From the NCBI GenBank assembly GCA_965652545.1, contig CBFGWV010000006.1, positions 1-59,359 on the forward strand: a stretch of DNA of 59,359 nt. Reading direction: 5' to 3'. Of this stretch, positions 17,842-25,527 are shown one piece after another; the stretch's first letter is position 1; every line of letters starts with the position of its first letter. This DNA is from CBFGWV01 sp965652545 (GTDB lineage Bacteria; Pseudomonadota; Gammaproteobacteria; Competibacterales; Competibacteraceae). The notes below the pieces were generated by a model. That model was not told the origin of the DNA. It did no database searches and was given only the letters and a program-made list of their open reading frames with translations. Both the position numbers and the translations under genes were made by a program.

Positions 17842-17869
17842 GATGGGTATCGCTAGCGCTCGACCCATC
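17842..17869. repeat. REP-like GATGGGT hairpin repeat
   Basis: Seven-base arms GATGGGT and ACCCATC enclose a 14-base centre that includes GCTAGC. The pattern recalls a GATGGGT...ACCCATCCT repeat that I remember as common between genes in many gammaproteobacteria. A single clear copy is seen in this window. Confidence 0.5.
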
Positions 17870-17924
17870 CTGCATATCGCTCGACCGGCACATAACACTC
17901 CACCTGAACCACCCACCGCAGTGA

Positions 17925-18038
17925 GCCGTTTGGATCGGGCAGGTCATGTGCAGACCGTCGGCCGCATGGATGCGGCCGTCGAGCGTACATGGATGTATTC
18001 ACAGCGCGTCTGAACATGACCTGCCCGATCCAAACGGC
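17925..18038 (+). repeat. 114-bp structured repeat, copy A
   Basis: The arms 17925-17955 and 18008-18038 are complementary over 31 positions with one mismatch (17950 with 18013). The 52-nt core contains two hairpins in this orientation: an 8-bp stem with loop TGGA and a 4-bp TACA/TGTA stem with loop TGGA. The second hairpin reads GTACATGGATGT. The copy lies between the LysR gene and fdsG, both on the minus strand, so transcripts from lysR would read the opposite orientation. See copies B and C and the findings. Confidence 0.9.
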
Positions 18039-18102
18039 GGGGGACGGGCACCCGCGGGAGCAGGCGCCACCATGCCGATGCCCGCCTGGAGGCCAAGCTG
18101 CC

Positions 18103-19017
18103 CTAACCCGCGGCCCGCAGCAAACCGTTCGCATCGGCCGCGAACCGCTGCGCCGTGGCAACCAGTGCCTGGAGCAGCGGCGGTTGCTGGTCGCGATCCA
18201 GAATCACCAGACCCACGTCATGATCGACCTGCGGCGCCACCAACGCGATCGCACGCACCCCCTGCACCCGGCCGAGGATATTGACGAAATACTCCGGAAG
18301 AATGGCCGCCATGCGGGAAACCCGAATCTGCGAGAACGCATTGATGACCGAGTTGGTTTCAATGGCCGGAACCACCTTCTCGCCAAGGTCACGAAACACC
18401 GCGTCGATGATCCGGCGGTTCTGCATATCCGGCGTCAGCAGCACCAGCGGCTCGGCGGCAGCCAACGTCCAAGTGATCTGGCGCCGCCCTGCCAGCGGGT
18501 GCTCACTGCCGACGAACAAACTGTAGCGTTCGGTGTACAGACTGGTGCGACTGACCCGCTCCAGCGGCTCATTGTCCAGGTAGGTGAGCCCGGCATCGAT
18601 GGCATGCTCCACCAGCGCCTGCTGAATCTCCACCGACGTGCGCGACAGCACACTCAACCGTACCTCGGGAAAATCCCGCCGCACCGCATCGGTAAATACG
18701 GCGGCCATGGGCAGGGCAGAGGGAATCACCCCAAGAACCAGGCGGCCATTGAGCCGTCCCTTGAGCTGGTTGAGCTCCTGCTCCATAGAGGAGAAATCAT
18801 CCAGGATCCGGTGCGCCCAGTGCAGGATGCGCTCGCCCTCCGGCGTCAGCCGCTGATAACGGTGACCGCGCTCCACCACCGGCAGACCCAGCTCCTGCTC
18901 CAGTTGGCGAATTCGTCCGGACAACGTGGGCTGGGTGACATTGCAACGATCCGCGGCGCGGGTGAAATGCTTCTCCCGTGCGAGGGCCACCAAATACTGC
19001 AACTGTCGAATATCCAC
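18103..19017 (-). CDS. LysR family regulator, probable fds regulator
   Basis: The 304-residue protein has an N-terminal winged helix-turn-helix (about 1-60, HFTRAADRCNVTQPTLSGRIRQLEQELG) and a periplasmic-binding-like effector domain (about 90-295). It uses a GTG start at 19017, where the conserved DIRQLQYLVALAREKHFTRAA begins. The gene is just upstream of, and on the same strand as, the fds operon. LysR regulators in this position are known to control fds genes in formate-using proteobacteria, so I infer the same here. CysB or OxyR identity is not supported, as no redox cysteine pair is obvious. Confidence 0.88.
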   Translation of the reverse strand: MDIRQLQYLVALAREKHFTRAADRCNVTQPTLSGRIRQLEQELGLPVVERGHRYQRLTPEGERILHWAHRILDDFSSMEQELNQLKGRLNGRLVLGVIPSALPMAAVFTDAVRRDFPEVRLSVLSRTSVEIQQALVEHAIDAGLTYLDNEPLERVSRTSLYTERYSLFVGSEHPLAGRRQITWTLAAAEPLVLLTPDMQNRRIIDAVFRDLGEKVVPAIETNSVINAFSQIRVSRMAAILPEYFVNILGRVQGVRAIALVAPQVDHDVGLVILDRDQQPPLLQALVATAQRFAADANGLLRAAG

Positions 19018-19113
19018 GGTGCACCGAATCCATTAGGAGCGACACCATGATCGTAAGCCCCACTGGCCCATTTCGTAAACAGAACATAAAAATGCAGCCA
19101 AATGCGCAGTGTC

Positions 19114-19995
19114 TCAGGAGTACCGGCGAGGCTCCCCAGGGGGACGACTCTTGAAGCGCTTGTAGCTCCACAGGTATTGCTCGGGGCAGTCACGGACGGC
19201 CGCCTCGACCGCGGCGTTCAGCACCGTCGCCGAACGGACCGGGTCCGGGTCGGCTACGCTGTCCGCGACGCGACGATACGCCAGTCGATAACCCTGGCCG
19301 GCAGGCTCGCGCAAGGCGACCAGCATGAACACCGGGCTGCCGTGCCTGGCCGCCAGCCGGCTGACCAGGGTGATGGTGGCCACCGGGACGCCGAAGAACG
19401 GTGCGAACACTCCACCTTCGGGGCCTGGGTCTTGATCGGGCAGGATACCGACCACCTCACCGGCTTTCAGGGCGCCCATCAGCGCGCGGACACCGCTGCG
19501 ATCCGTCGGCACCGCCTTCGCTCCCGAGCGCTGCCGCCCGTGGCGGGTGATGGCGTCCAGCCCCAGACGCGAGGGGCGGTACAAGGTCGTCATCGCATGC
19601 CGTGCCGACAAGTACAAGCCGGCGACCTCCCAGGCGCCCAGATGCGGTGTCATGGCGATCGCCCCACGGCCCTCGGCCAGTGCCGCCAGCCATTCGCCCT
19701 CGCCGTCCACGGTGGTGACCCGCGCCAGCACCCGTTCGGACGGCCACAGCCACAGCGGACCGAGCTCCAGCACAGCGCAGGCGGTCTGTTTGAGGCTCTC
19801 GCGTGCCAGCCGGCGACGCGAGGCAGGGGACATATCAGGAAACGCGAGCTCAAGGTTGCGGGCGGTAACGTGCCTGAGCCGCGAGGGCAGGATGGCGACC
19901 ACCGCACCCACGGCGCGCCCGAGCCGGCACAGCAGGGGCAGATCGCGGCGGGCACACCAGCGCAACAGCGCGGCGAGCACGACTCCCCGATCCAT
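19114..19995 (-). CDS. Lipid A biosynthesis-type acyltransferase (LpxL/HtrB family)
   Basis: The 293-residue product belongs to the LpxL/LpxM/HtrB acyltransferases, which move acyl chains onto lipid A or other lipids at the inner membrane. A hydrophobic N-terminal stretch (about 20-40) is followed by ARNLELAFPDMSP, the catalytic-type TPHLGAWEVAGLYL, LYRPSRLG, and VGILPDQDPGPEGGVFAPFFGVP. The closing segment EQYLWSYKRFKSRP is typical. I favour ATG 19995; an in-frame TTG at 20004 would overlap the DUF2007 stop. It is the last gene of a mlaA-DUF2007-acyltransferase operon, so an outer-membrane lipid role is coherent. The exact acceptor is unclear. Confidence 0.88.
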   Translation of the reverse strand: MDRGVVLAALLRWCARRDLPLLCRLGRAVGAVVAILPSRLRHVTARNLELAFPDMSPASRRRLARESLKQTACAVLELGPLWLWPSERVLARVTTVDGEGEWLAALAEGRGAIAMTPHLGAWEVAGLYLSARHAMTTLYRPSRLGLDAITRHGRQRSGAKAVPTDRSGVRALMGALKAGEVVGILPDQDPGPEGGVFAPFFGVPVATITLVSRLAARHGSPVFMLVALREPAGQGYRLAYRRVADSVADPDPVRSATVLNAAVEAAVRDCPEQYLWSYKRFKSRPPGEPRRYS

Positions 19996-20000
19996 GGCGC

Positions 20001-20231
20001 TCAATCCAGCAGGTGGGAATCGTCCCGCGCCAGGACGGCCAGCGCGCGCGCGGCGTCACCGGCCGCGACCTGGAGCTTGATTCCGCCGATGGCCAGACCG
20101 TGCGGCCAATCGGTCTGGCCGATATGTTCATCGCGCAGCCAGGCGTCGATGCCATCGGCGGCAAGCTTGCCGCAGGCGATATGCGCATCGGTCACGAAAT
20201 CGTACGTGGCGACGACGACTGGATCATCCAT
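20001..20231 (-). CDS. DUF2007 small protein
   Basis: The 76-residue product, MDDPVVVATYDFVTDAHIAC followed by a segment with DEHIGQTDWPHGLAIGGIKLQV, fits DUF2007. That is a small family sometimes labelled putative signal-transducing protein, with a ferredoxin-like fold. Typical features are the early segment that aligns two partners and the later I-x-L-x-V strand with alanine-rich helix. Its ATG overlaps the mlaA stop by one base, so it is translated with mlaA. Function is unknown. Confidence 0.8.
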   Translation of the reverse strand: MDDPVVVATYDFVTDAHIACGKLAADGIDAWLRDEHIGQTDWPHGLAIGGIKLQVAAGDAARALAVLARDDSHLLD

Positions 20232-20977
20232 CACTGGGGGTTGTCGTCTTCGTCGAACAAGGCATCCAGATCCGGGCCGTTGTCGCCACCGTCACCGTCG
20301 GCCACTTTGCTGCGCCGGCGTTGCAGGTAGGCGTCGCGCTGGAACACGTAAGGGTCCAGCGCAGCACCACCGAAGGCCCGCTCAGCGCGCAGCAGGTCGG
20401 CACGGATATCGACGATGTCCACGGCGCGGGCAGCGTAGCGATGCGATTCGGGGTTGAGCTGGTTGAGCGGGTCGATCTGCGCATCGGCGACGATGCCGAC
20501 GGTATCGCGGACCGTGGACGGACCCAGCAGCGGCAACACCACGTATGCGCCTTCGCCGACGCCCCAATAACCCAATGTCTGACCGAAATCCTCGCCCTGT
20601 TTGGGCAAGTCCATATAGCTGGCCACATCGAAAAAGCCCAACAAACCAAACGTGGTGTTGTAGACCACACGGCTGGCATCGATGGCGCTGGCCTCGGCCT
20701 TCAGTTGCAGAATGTTATTGGCAAGGCTCACCACATCGCGCAGGTTGCCGAAGACATTGGTGATGCCGTTGTCGATGATCTGCGGCGTCACGGCCTTGTA
20801 GGCTTGGGCGGTGGGCTTGAGCACGGCTTTGTCGACGGTATCGTTGAACTGGTAGACGGCACGGTTGACCGGCTCCAGAGGGTCCGCATTGCCATCGTCG
20901 CCCGGTGCCGTTGCGCAACCGGTGGCAAGGATGAACATCAGACCGGCAACGGCAATACAACGGAACGACTGATCCAT
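20231..20977 (-). CDS. mlaA: Outer-membrane lipid asymmetry lipoprotein
   Basis: The 248-residue product is MlaA (VacJ). It has a lipoprotein signal peptide with lipobox LATG before C21, then DPLEPVNRAVYQFNDTVDKAVLKP, and the DVVSLANNILQLK, TTFGLLGFFDVAS and GYWGVGEGAYVVLPLLGPS blocks that are characteristic. MlaA sits in the outer membrane and removes mislocalised phospholipid for retrograde transport by the MlaBCDEF system, whose genes are not in this window. I chose ATG 20977, where the signal peptide begins. The C-terminus is rich in aspartate and glycine. It starts a three-gene operon. Confidence 0.93.
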   Translation of the reverse strand: MDQSFRCIAVAGLMFILATGCATAPGDDGNADPLEPVNRAVYQFNDTVDKAVLKPTAQAYKAVTPQIIDNGITNVFGNLRDVVSLANNILQLKAEASAIDASRVVYNTTFGLLGFFDVASYMDLPKQGEDFGQTLGYWGVGEGAYVVLPLLGPSTVRDTVGIVADAQIDPLNQLNPESHRYAARAVDIVDIRADLLRAERAFGGAALDPYVFQRDAYLQRRRSKVADGDGGDNGPDLDALFDEDDNPQ

Positions 20978-21102
20978 GGGTTTGACCGGTGGCGGCAACA
21001 GGGCTGGTTATGATGGGTATGGGGTTTCGGGGCTTTCCGAAACAATTGAAACCCGATTCTACGTGCCCCGAGCACCAAACTGAACTGCTCAAACGGCACA
21101 GT

Positions 21103-21990
21103 ATGGACCATACTCGCCGCATGGCCACGAGCGAGCGCGGAAATACCGCCCACGAACACGTGAACTTCTGGCGCGACCCGGCACTGGACGGCGCGCCGCT
21201 GTTGCACGCGCGTTATCTTACCCACCGCTTTGCCCGCCATGTGCACGACGGCTATGCCCTCGGTGTCATCACGGCCGGGGTGGAGGCCTTCGACTACCGT
21301 GGTACACGTCATTACGCCTGCGCCGGCGATATCGTCGCGGTCGCACCGGACGAGGTGCACACCGGCTCCGCAGGCCACGACGGGGGTTGGGCGTACCGCA
21401 TGGTCTACCCTGATGCGCACAGGGTACAAGCGCTGGCCCGCGAGGCCTGTGGCTGGCGCGCGCCGCTGCCGTTCTTTCCCGACCCGGTCATACGCGATCC
21501 CGATCTGGCCGCGTCGCTGGCATCGTTGCACCGGGCGCTGGAGCAAGGCGTGGACCGCCTGGCGGGCGAGTCCGGCTGGCTGATGTTCATCGATGCCCTG
21601 GTGCGCCGACACGCCCAAGTACGCACGGCACGGCCGGATGTGCGCCAAGGTACCCGCGCCGTGACGCGGGCACGCGAGCTGCTTCACGGCTCCCTGGATG
21701 CCAGCCTGCCGCTGGAGACGCTGTCGCGCCATGCGGGCATGGCTGCCGCCCCGTTGGTCCGCGCGTTCACCCGCGAGATCGGCCTGCCGCCACATGCCTA
21801 CCACCTGCAGCTGCGCCTGCGGTATGCAGCCGGTCTCCTGCGCGATGGGATTCCCGTGGCGGAGGCCGCGCTCGCGGCAGGCTTTGTCGACCAGAGCCAC
21901 CTGACGCGGCATTTCAAACGCTGGATGGGCCTCACCCCCGCGGTCTACGCCGGCATGCGGTCAAGAACGTACAATCCAGAGCATCAGTAG
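21103..21990 (+). CDS. AraC family transcription regulator
   Basis: This is a 295-residue regulator: an N-terminal cupin-like ligand-binding domain (about 15-140, including HVHDGYALGVITAGVEAFDYRG and DIVAVAPDEVHTG) and a C-terminal AraC DNA-binding domain with two helix-turn-helix motifs (LETLSRHAGMAAAPLVRAF and EAALAAGFVDQSHLTRHFKRWMG). The start is uncertain: ATG 21103 and ATG 21121 are both possible and no strong ribosome binding site decides. It immediately precedes azlCD on the same strand, and AraC regulators of this kind commonly control adjacent azlCD exporters, so it is a likely regulator of them. Confidence 0.85.
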   Translation: MDHTRRMATSERGNTAHEHVNFWRDPALDGAPLLHARYLTHRFARHVHDGYALGVITAGVEAFDYRGTRHYACAGDIVAVAPDEVHTGSAGHDGGWAYRMVYPDAHRVQALAREACGWRAPLPFFPDPVIRDPDLAASLASLHRALEQGVDRLAGESGWLMFIDALVRRHAQVRTARPDVRQGTRAVTRARELLHGSLDASLPLETLSRHAGMAAAPLVRAFTREIGLPPHAYHLQLRLRYAAGLLRDGIPVAEAALAAGFVDQSHLTRHFKRWMGLTPAVYAGMRSRTYNPEHQ

Positions 21991-22032
21991 GCGCTCTACA
22001 GTCACGGCCCATACCTGTCAGCGAGGTTGGAC

Positions 22033-22764
22033 GTGAGCAGTCACTGTGTGATGGAAACCCCCTGGCCGGCCCGTCGACGGGCCATGATCGAAGGCGCACA
22101 AGCCATTGCGCCGCTGGTGCTCGGCGCTATCCCGTTCGGCCTGATCTTCGGCGCCCTCGCCGCTACCGGTCCGCTGGGTGTCGCCGGTGGCGCCATGATG
22201 TCCGCCCTGGTGTTCGCCGGCTCCGCCCAATTCATCGCGCTGGGGCTCATCGCGGCCCATGTCGGCGTCGGCCTGATCGTGCTGACGACACTGGTGGTCA
22301 ACCTGCGCCACCTGCTCTACGCCGCCGCGCTTCTGCCGCATGTGCGGTCGCTGTCGCAGCGCTGGAAACTGACCCTGGGCTTCACACTGGTGGATGAGGT
22401 GTTCGCCGTGGTCATTGCCCGCTACCAGCGGCGGGCAGGCGATCGCATGAACCCGTGGTTTCATGCCGGGGCGGCGCTGACGATGTACGTCAATTGGCAG
22501 TTGTGCACCTGGGCGGGTCTGGCGCTGGGCCGGGCCATTCCGGATGCCGCGAGTTGGGGCTTGGACTTCGCCATGGTGGCAACCTTTATCGGCATGATCG
22601 TCGCCTACACCCGGGAGCGCCCCATGTTGGTCGCCGCCGTGAGCGCTGGCATCGCATCCGTCATCGCCCACGATCTGCCCCACCAGGCCGGTCTCATGGT
22701 CGGCGCCTTGATCGGCGTCGGTGCCGGCATCGTCATGCACCACGGCCGGGGTCGACGCCGATGA
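22033..22764 (+). CDS. azlC: AzlC family branched-chain amino acid exporter subunit
   Basis: The 243-residue inner-membrane protein has about six hydrophobic segments. Recognised AzlC features are APLVLGAIPFGLIFGALAA, SALVFAGSAQFIALGL and the VNLRHLLYAAALLPH block. AzlC works with the small AzlD partner to export branched-chain amino acids and analogues. I chose GTG 22033 because GAGG lies six bases upstream; ATG 22051 and TTG 22027 are also possible. Its last four bases overlap azlD (ATGA), which supports joint translation. Confidence 0.9.
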   Translation: MSSHCVMETPWPARRRAMIEGAQAIAPLVLGAIPFGLIFGALAATGPLGVAGGAMMSALVFAGSAQFIALGLIAAHVGVGLIVLTTLVVNLRHLLYAAALLPHVRSLSQRWKLTLGFTLVDEVFAVVIARYQRRAGDRMNPWFHAGAALTMYVNWQLCTWAGLALGRAIPDAASWGLDFAMVATFIGMIVAYTRERPMLVAAVSAGIASVIAHDLPHQAGLMVGALIGVGAGIVMHHGRGRRR

Positions 22765-23078
22765 GCGCTCTGTGGATCGTCCTGGGAATGGCTGCGGTGA
22801 CGTTCCTGATCCGCTATCCCTTGCTGGGTGTCAGCGGCAAGCTGCGACTCTCACCCCTGGTGGTGGATATCTTGCGCTTTGTCCCGCCTGCGGTGCTCTC
22901 GGCGATCATCGTTCCGGCCGTGGTGTTCGACGCCGATGGCGCAATGGACCTTTCACCAGCCAACCCGCGGCTTTGGGGCGCGGCCGCAGCGCTGGCCGCA
23001 GGGCTTTGGCGGCGCGATCTGCTCAGCCCGATTATCGCGGGCATGGCGGTTTTCTATCTCGTCCGGTTTACTGTCTGA
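22761..23078 (+). CDS. azlD: AzlD family branched-chain amino acid exporter small subunit
   Basis: The 105-residue protein has about four hydrophobic helices: residues 1-18, 32-55, 65-82 and 84-104. It has TFLIRYPLLG near the N-terminus and LRFVPPAVLSAIIVPAVVF, both typical of AzlD. The ATG overlaps the azlC stop by four bases (ATGA). It forms the second half of the AzlCD exporter. It is followed by a DMT-type permease after 37 bases. Confidence 0.9.
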   Translation: MSALWIVLGMAAVTFLIRYPLLGVSGKLRLSPLVVDILRFVPPAVLSAIIVPAVVFDADGAMDLSPANPRLWGAAAALAAGLWRRDLLSPIIAGMAVFYLVRFTV

Positions 23079-23115
23079 GGCAAACCACAGCCACACCTGA
23101 CCGACCGGACACTCG

Positions 23116-23973
23116 ATGCGCCCGCACACCGGACTCATTCCCTTGCACCTCGCCGTGCTGTTGTTCGGCATTGCCGGACTGTTCGGCAAATGGCTGCTGC
23201 TTGGCCCCTTGTTCATCGTCTTCGGCCGCACCAGCGTGGCCGCCGCCGCCTTGCTCGCCTGGCAGGGCGGACGCGGCCGTCTACAAAGCCCGTGTGGCCA
23301 AGCGGGCTGGCTGGTGATCAGCGGCATTTTGCTGGCCGTGCACTGGGCCAGCTTCTTTCACGCGATACAGGTCTCCACCGTGGCGCTCGGCCTGCTGGGC
23401 TTCGCCAGTTTCCCGGTGTTCGTGACGGTGCTCGAGCCCCTGGTATTCCGTGAGCGCTTCCGCCCCATCGACGGGGTCACCGCGGGCATCGTCTGCGCGG
23501 GGCTCGTCCTGGTGGTGCCCGAGTTCGATCTGGCAGCCGGCGGCACCCGGGGCGTGCTCTGGGGGGTGGTCTCGGGTTTCAGCTTTGCCATCCTGGCGCT
23601 GCTCAATCGCGCCCGGGTCCGTGTGCTGGCGCCGATGAACCTGGCGTTTTACCAGAATGCCGTCGCGGCGCTGGTTTTGCTGCCTTTCGTCCTTGGCGAT
23701 TGGCCGGCACTCGATGCACGCGATATCGGCCTGCTCCTCATCCTCGGCCTGGCCTGCACCGCACTCGCGCATGCCTTGTTCATCGCCAGCCTGCACCAAC
23801 TGCGTGCCCAACTGGCCAGTCTCAGCGCTGCGCTGGAGCCGGTGTACGGTATCGCCTTCGCCTGGCTGCTGCTGGCCGAAGTACCGGACACGAGAACCCT
23901 GGCCGGCGGGTTGTTGATTCTTGCCGGGACCGTCTGGGCGTCCCGGGTGCGGGCCGGCACACATCCATCCTGA
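23116..23973 (+). CDS. EamA/DMT family transporter
   Basis: This 285-residue inner-membrane protein shows about ten hydrophobic segments arranged as two EamA halves (about 10-140 and 150-280). Features include FGRTSVAAAALLAWQ, IQVSTVALGLLGFASFPVFVTVLEPL in the first half, and SLSAALEPVYGIAFAWLLLAEVP in the second half. Such proteins export or import amino acids and other metabolites, and the substrate cannot be assigned. Its position after azlCD suggests amino acid export, but this is inference only. Confidence 0.9.
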   Translation: MRPHTGLIPLHLAVLLFGIAGLFGKWLLLGPLFIVFGRTSVAAAALLAWQGGRGRLQSPCGQAGWLVISGILLAVHWASFFHAIQVSTVALGLLGFASFPVFVTVLEPLVFRERFRPIDGVTAGIVCAGLVLVVPEFDLAAGGTRGVLWGVVSGFSFAILALLNRARVRVLAPMNLAFYQNAVAALVLLPFVLGDWPALDARDIGLLLILGLACTALAHALFIASLHQLRAQLASLSAALEPVYGIAFAWLLLAEVPDTRTLAGGLLILAGTVWASRVRAGTHPS

Positions 23974-24148
23974 GCGGCGCAATCCACGACCTGCACCAAG
24001 TGCTAGTCTTCATCGAGCACAGCATGGACGAACCCGACTTGGCGGCGACACTCGTCATGAACGAGGCCGGATGCCTTTGTCGGAACTGTCGGCGGTCCGC
24101 TGTGCCTGAACACGGTGCACCACATACCCAGAAGGAGTGCATAGTCCA

Positions 24149-24568
24149 ATGAAGGCGGAACACGGCGTGGATGCCTACGAACCCCACCAGGACGAGCCCT
24201 ACATGAACCCGAACCAGCTGGCCTGGTTCAAGGCACGTCTGGAAGAATGGCGTGACTCGATTCATGAAGACATACGCAACACCTTGGACGATCTGCGTGA
24301 AGGCGGCGATCGCGATGTCGGCGACGACGCCGACCGTGCCGAACAGGAGGCCCTTCAGGCACTGGAGCTGCGTACGCAGGACCGCGAACGCAAACTGCTG
24401 CGCAAGATCGACGAAGCCCTCGCACGGATTGCCGATGGCAGCTACGGCTGGTGCGAGGACACCGGTGAGCCCATCGGAGTGGAGCGGTTGAAAGCCCGGC
24501 CGGTCGCGACCTTGTCGGTTGACGCCCAGGAGGAGCGCGAGCGCCGGCAGATGCTTGGCAGTCTCTAG
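24149..24568 (+). CDS. dksA: DksA family RNA polymerase-binding regulator with CTSA-type finger
   Basis: The 139-residue product is a DksA homologue that binds the RNA polymerase secondary channel and works with ppGpp. The sequence YMNPNQLAWFKARLEEWR opens the coiled-coil, the tip DDADRA (D59, D62, A64) retains the DxxDxA motif needed for DksA activity, and a globular end follows. Its finger is non-canonical: where Zn-type DksA has four cysteines, this has C102, T105, S123 and A126, so tight zinc binding is unlikely. I chose ATG 24149 with AAGGAG at 24132-24137; a GTG at 24137 is also in frame. A separate four-cysteine dksA may exist elsewhere in the genome. Confidence 0.88.
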   Translation: MKAEHGVDAYEPHQDEPYMNPNQLAWFKARLEEWRDSIHEDIRNTLDDLREGGDRDVGDDADRAEQEALQALELRTQDRERKLLRKIDEALARIADGSYGWCEDTGEPIGVERLKARPVATLSVDAQEERERRQMLGSL

Positions 24569-24622
24569 GGACGCTCTGATTGACGTCCTCGGGCGACGGT
24601 CCGGCAGGTGGTGCCGACCCCC

Positions 24623-24736
24623 GCCCTCTGGATCGGGTGGGTCATGATCAGACTCGCTGTGAACACATCCGTGTGCGCTCGACGGCAGCATCCATGCTGC
24701 CGACGGTCTGATCATGACCCACCCGATCCAGAGGGC
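24623..24736 (-). repeat. 114-bp structured repeat, copy B
   Basis: The 31-nt arms 24623-24653 and 24706-24736 are perfectly complementary. Read on the minus strand, the 52-nt core has the same two GGA-loop hairpins as copy A: CGGCAGCA/TGCTGCCG with loop TGGA and CACA/TGTG with loop CGGA. It fills the gap between the convergent dksA-like gene and the ABC-2 permease gene. Transcripts running past the permease stop would carry the GGA orientation. The arm sequence is close to copy A but differs at several positions, each compensated. Confidence 0.92.
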
Positions 24737-24753
24737 TCACTGCAATGGCCAAT

Positions 24754-25527
24754 TCACGCCCGAATACCCACCCCTCGGTGCATCAGGTTCAGACACAGCC
24801 ACGACAAGCCGGCGATGAACCCCAGGATGATCACAAACGCCCATACCACCGGAATGTCCGACACACCCAGAATGCCGTAGCGAAACGCATTGACCATGTA
24901 GAGGATCGGGTTGAGCAGTGACAGCGTTTGCCAGAACGAACCCAGCAGGTCGATGGAGTAGAACACCCCGCCCAGATAGGTCAGCGGTGTCAGCACGAAC
25001 GTCGGCACGATGCTGATATCGTCGAACGTCTTGCCGAAAATGGCGTTGAGAAAGCCACCCAGCGAAAACAGTATCGAGGTCAGAATCACCACGAGAATCG
25101 TGATCGGCAGGTTGTTCACCGATAACTCGGTAAAGAACAGCGCCACCAGCGTCACCACCAGACCGACCATCAAACCTCGGGCCACGCCCCCGGCCACGAA
25201 CCCGGTGAGGATCAGCCAATCGGGAATCGGCGAGACGATCAGCTCCTCCACATGACGTTGGAACTTGGCACTGAAGAACGACGACACCACATTCGAGTAA
25301 CTGTTGGTGATCACCGCCATCATGATCAGCCCCGGGGCGATGTATTGCATGTAGTTGTAACCGCCCATATCCCCGATTTGCGAGCCGATCAGGCGCCCGA
25401 AGATGACGAAGTACAAGGTCATTGTGATGGCCGGCGGCAGAATGGTCTGCACCCAGATGCGGATGAAGCGCAGAAACTCTTTGATGACGATGGTTTTGAA
25501 CGCGATGGCATTGGCATTGAGGCTCAT
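24754..25527 (-). CDS. ABC-2 type transporter permease (YadH-like)
   Basis: This 257-residue inner-membrane permease has about six hydrophobic segments and the ABC-2 pattern: LYFVIFGRLIG, then APGLIMMAVITNSYSNVVSSFF, VEELIVSPIPDWLILTGF, and TPLTYLGGVFYSIDLLGSFWQTLSLLNPILYMVNAFRYG (spread over residues 175-215). It pairs with the ATPase gene that overlaps its start by four bases. This resembles YadG/YadH-type exporters, whose substrate is not known. It ends facing the dksA-like gene, with the 114-bp repeat between. Confidence 0.92.
   Translation of the reverse strand: MSLNANAIAFKTIVIKEFLRFIRIWVQTILPPAITMTLYFVIFGRLIGSQIGDMGGYNYMQYIAPGLIMMAVITNSYSNVVSSFFSAKFQRHVEELIVSPIPDWLILTGFVAGGVARGLMVGLVVTLVALFFTELSVNNLPITILVVILTSILFSLGGFLNAIFGKTFDDISIVPTFVLTPLTYLGGVFYSIDLLGSFWQTLSLLNPILYMVNAFRYGILGVSDIPVVWAFVIILGFIAGLSWLCLNLMHRGVGIRA

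Larger units (their letters stand above)
17653..18102. other. 450-bp intergenic region before the fds operon
   Basis: No gene is credible here. From the fdsG start outward it holds two dyads that could be operators (17685-17714), a short GATGGGT/ACCCATC hairpin repeat (17842-17869), and the first copy of the 114-bp repeat (17925-18038), before the end of the LysR gene. The remaining sequence shows no clear feature. The fds promoter should lie in the first 150 bases. Confidence 0.7.

Noticed and set aside
24608..24880. Short frames crossing the 114-bp repeats (peptides with VNTSVCARR)
   Set aside because: They come from the repeat itself, in several frames and copies, and the arms vary without codon pattern. 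I treat them as non-coding.
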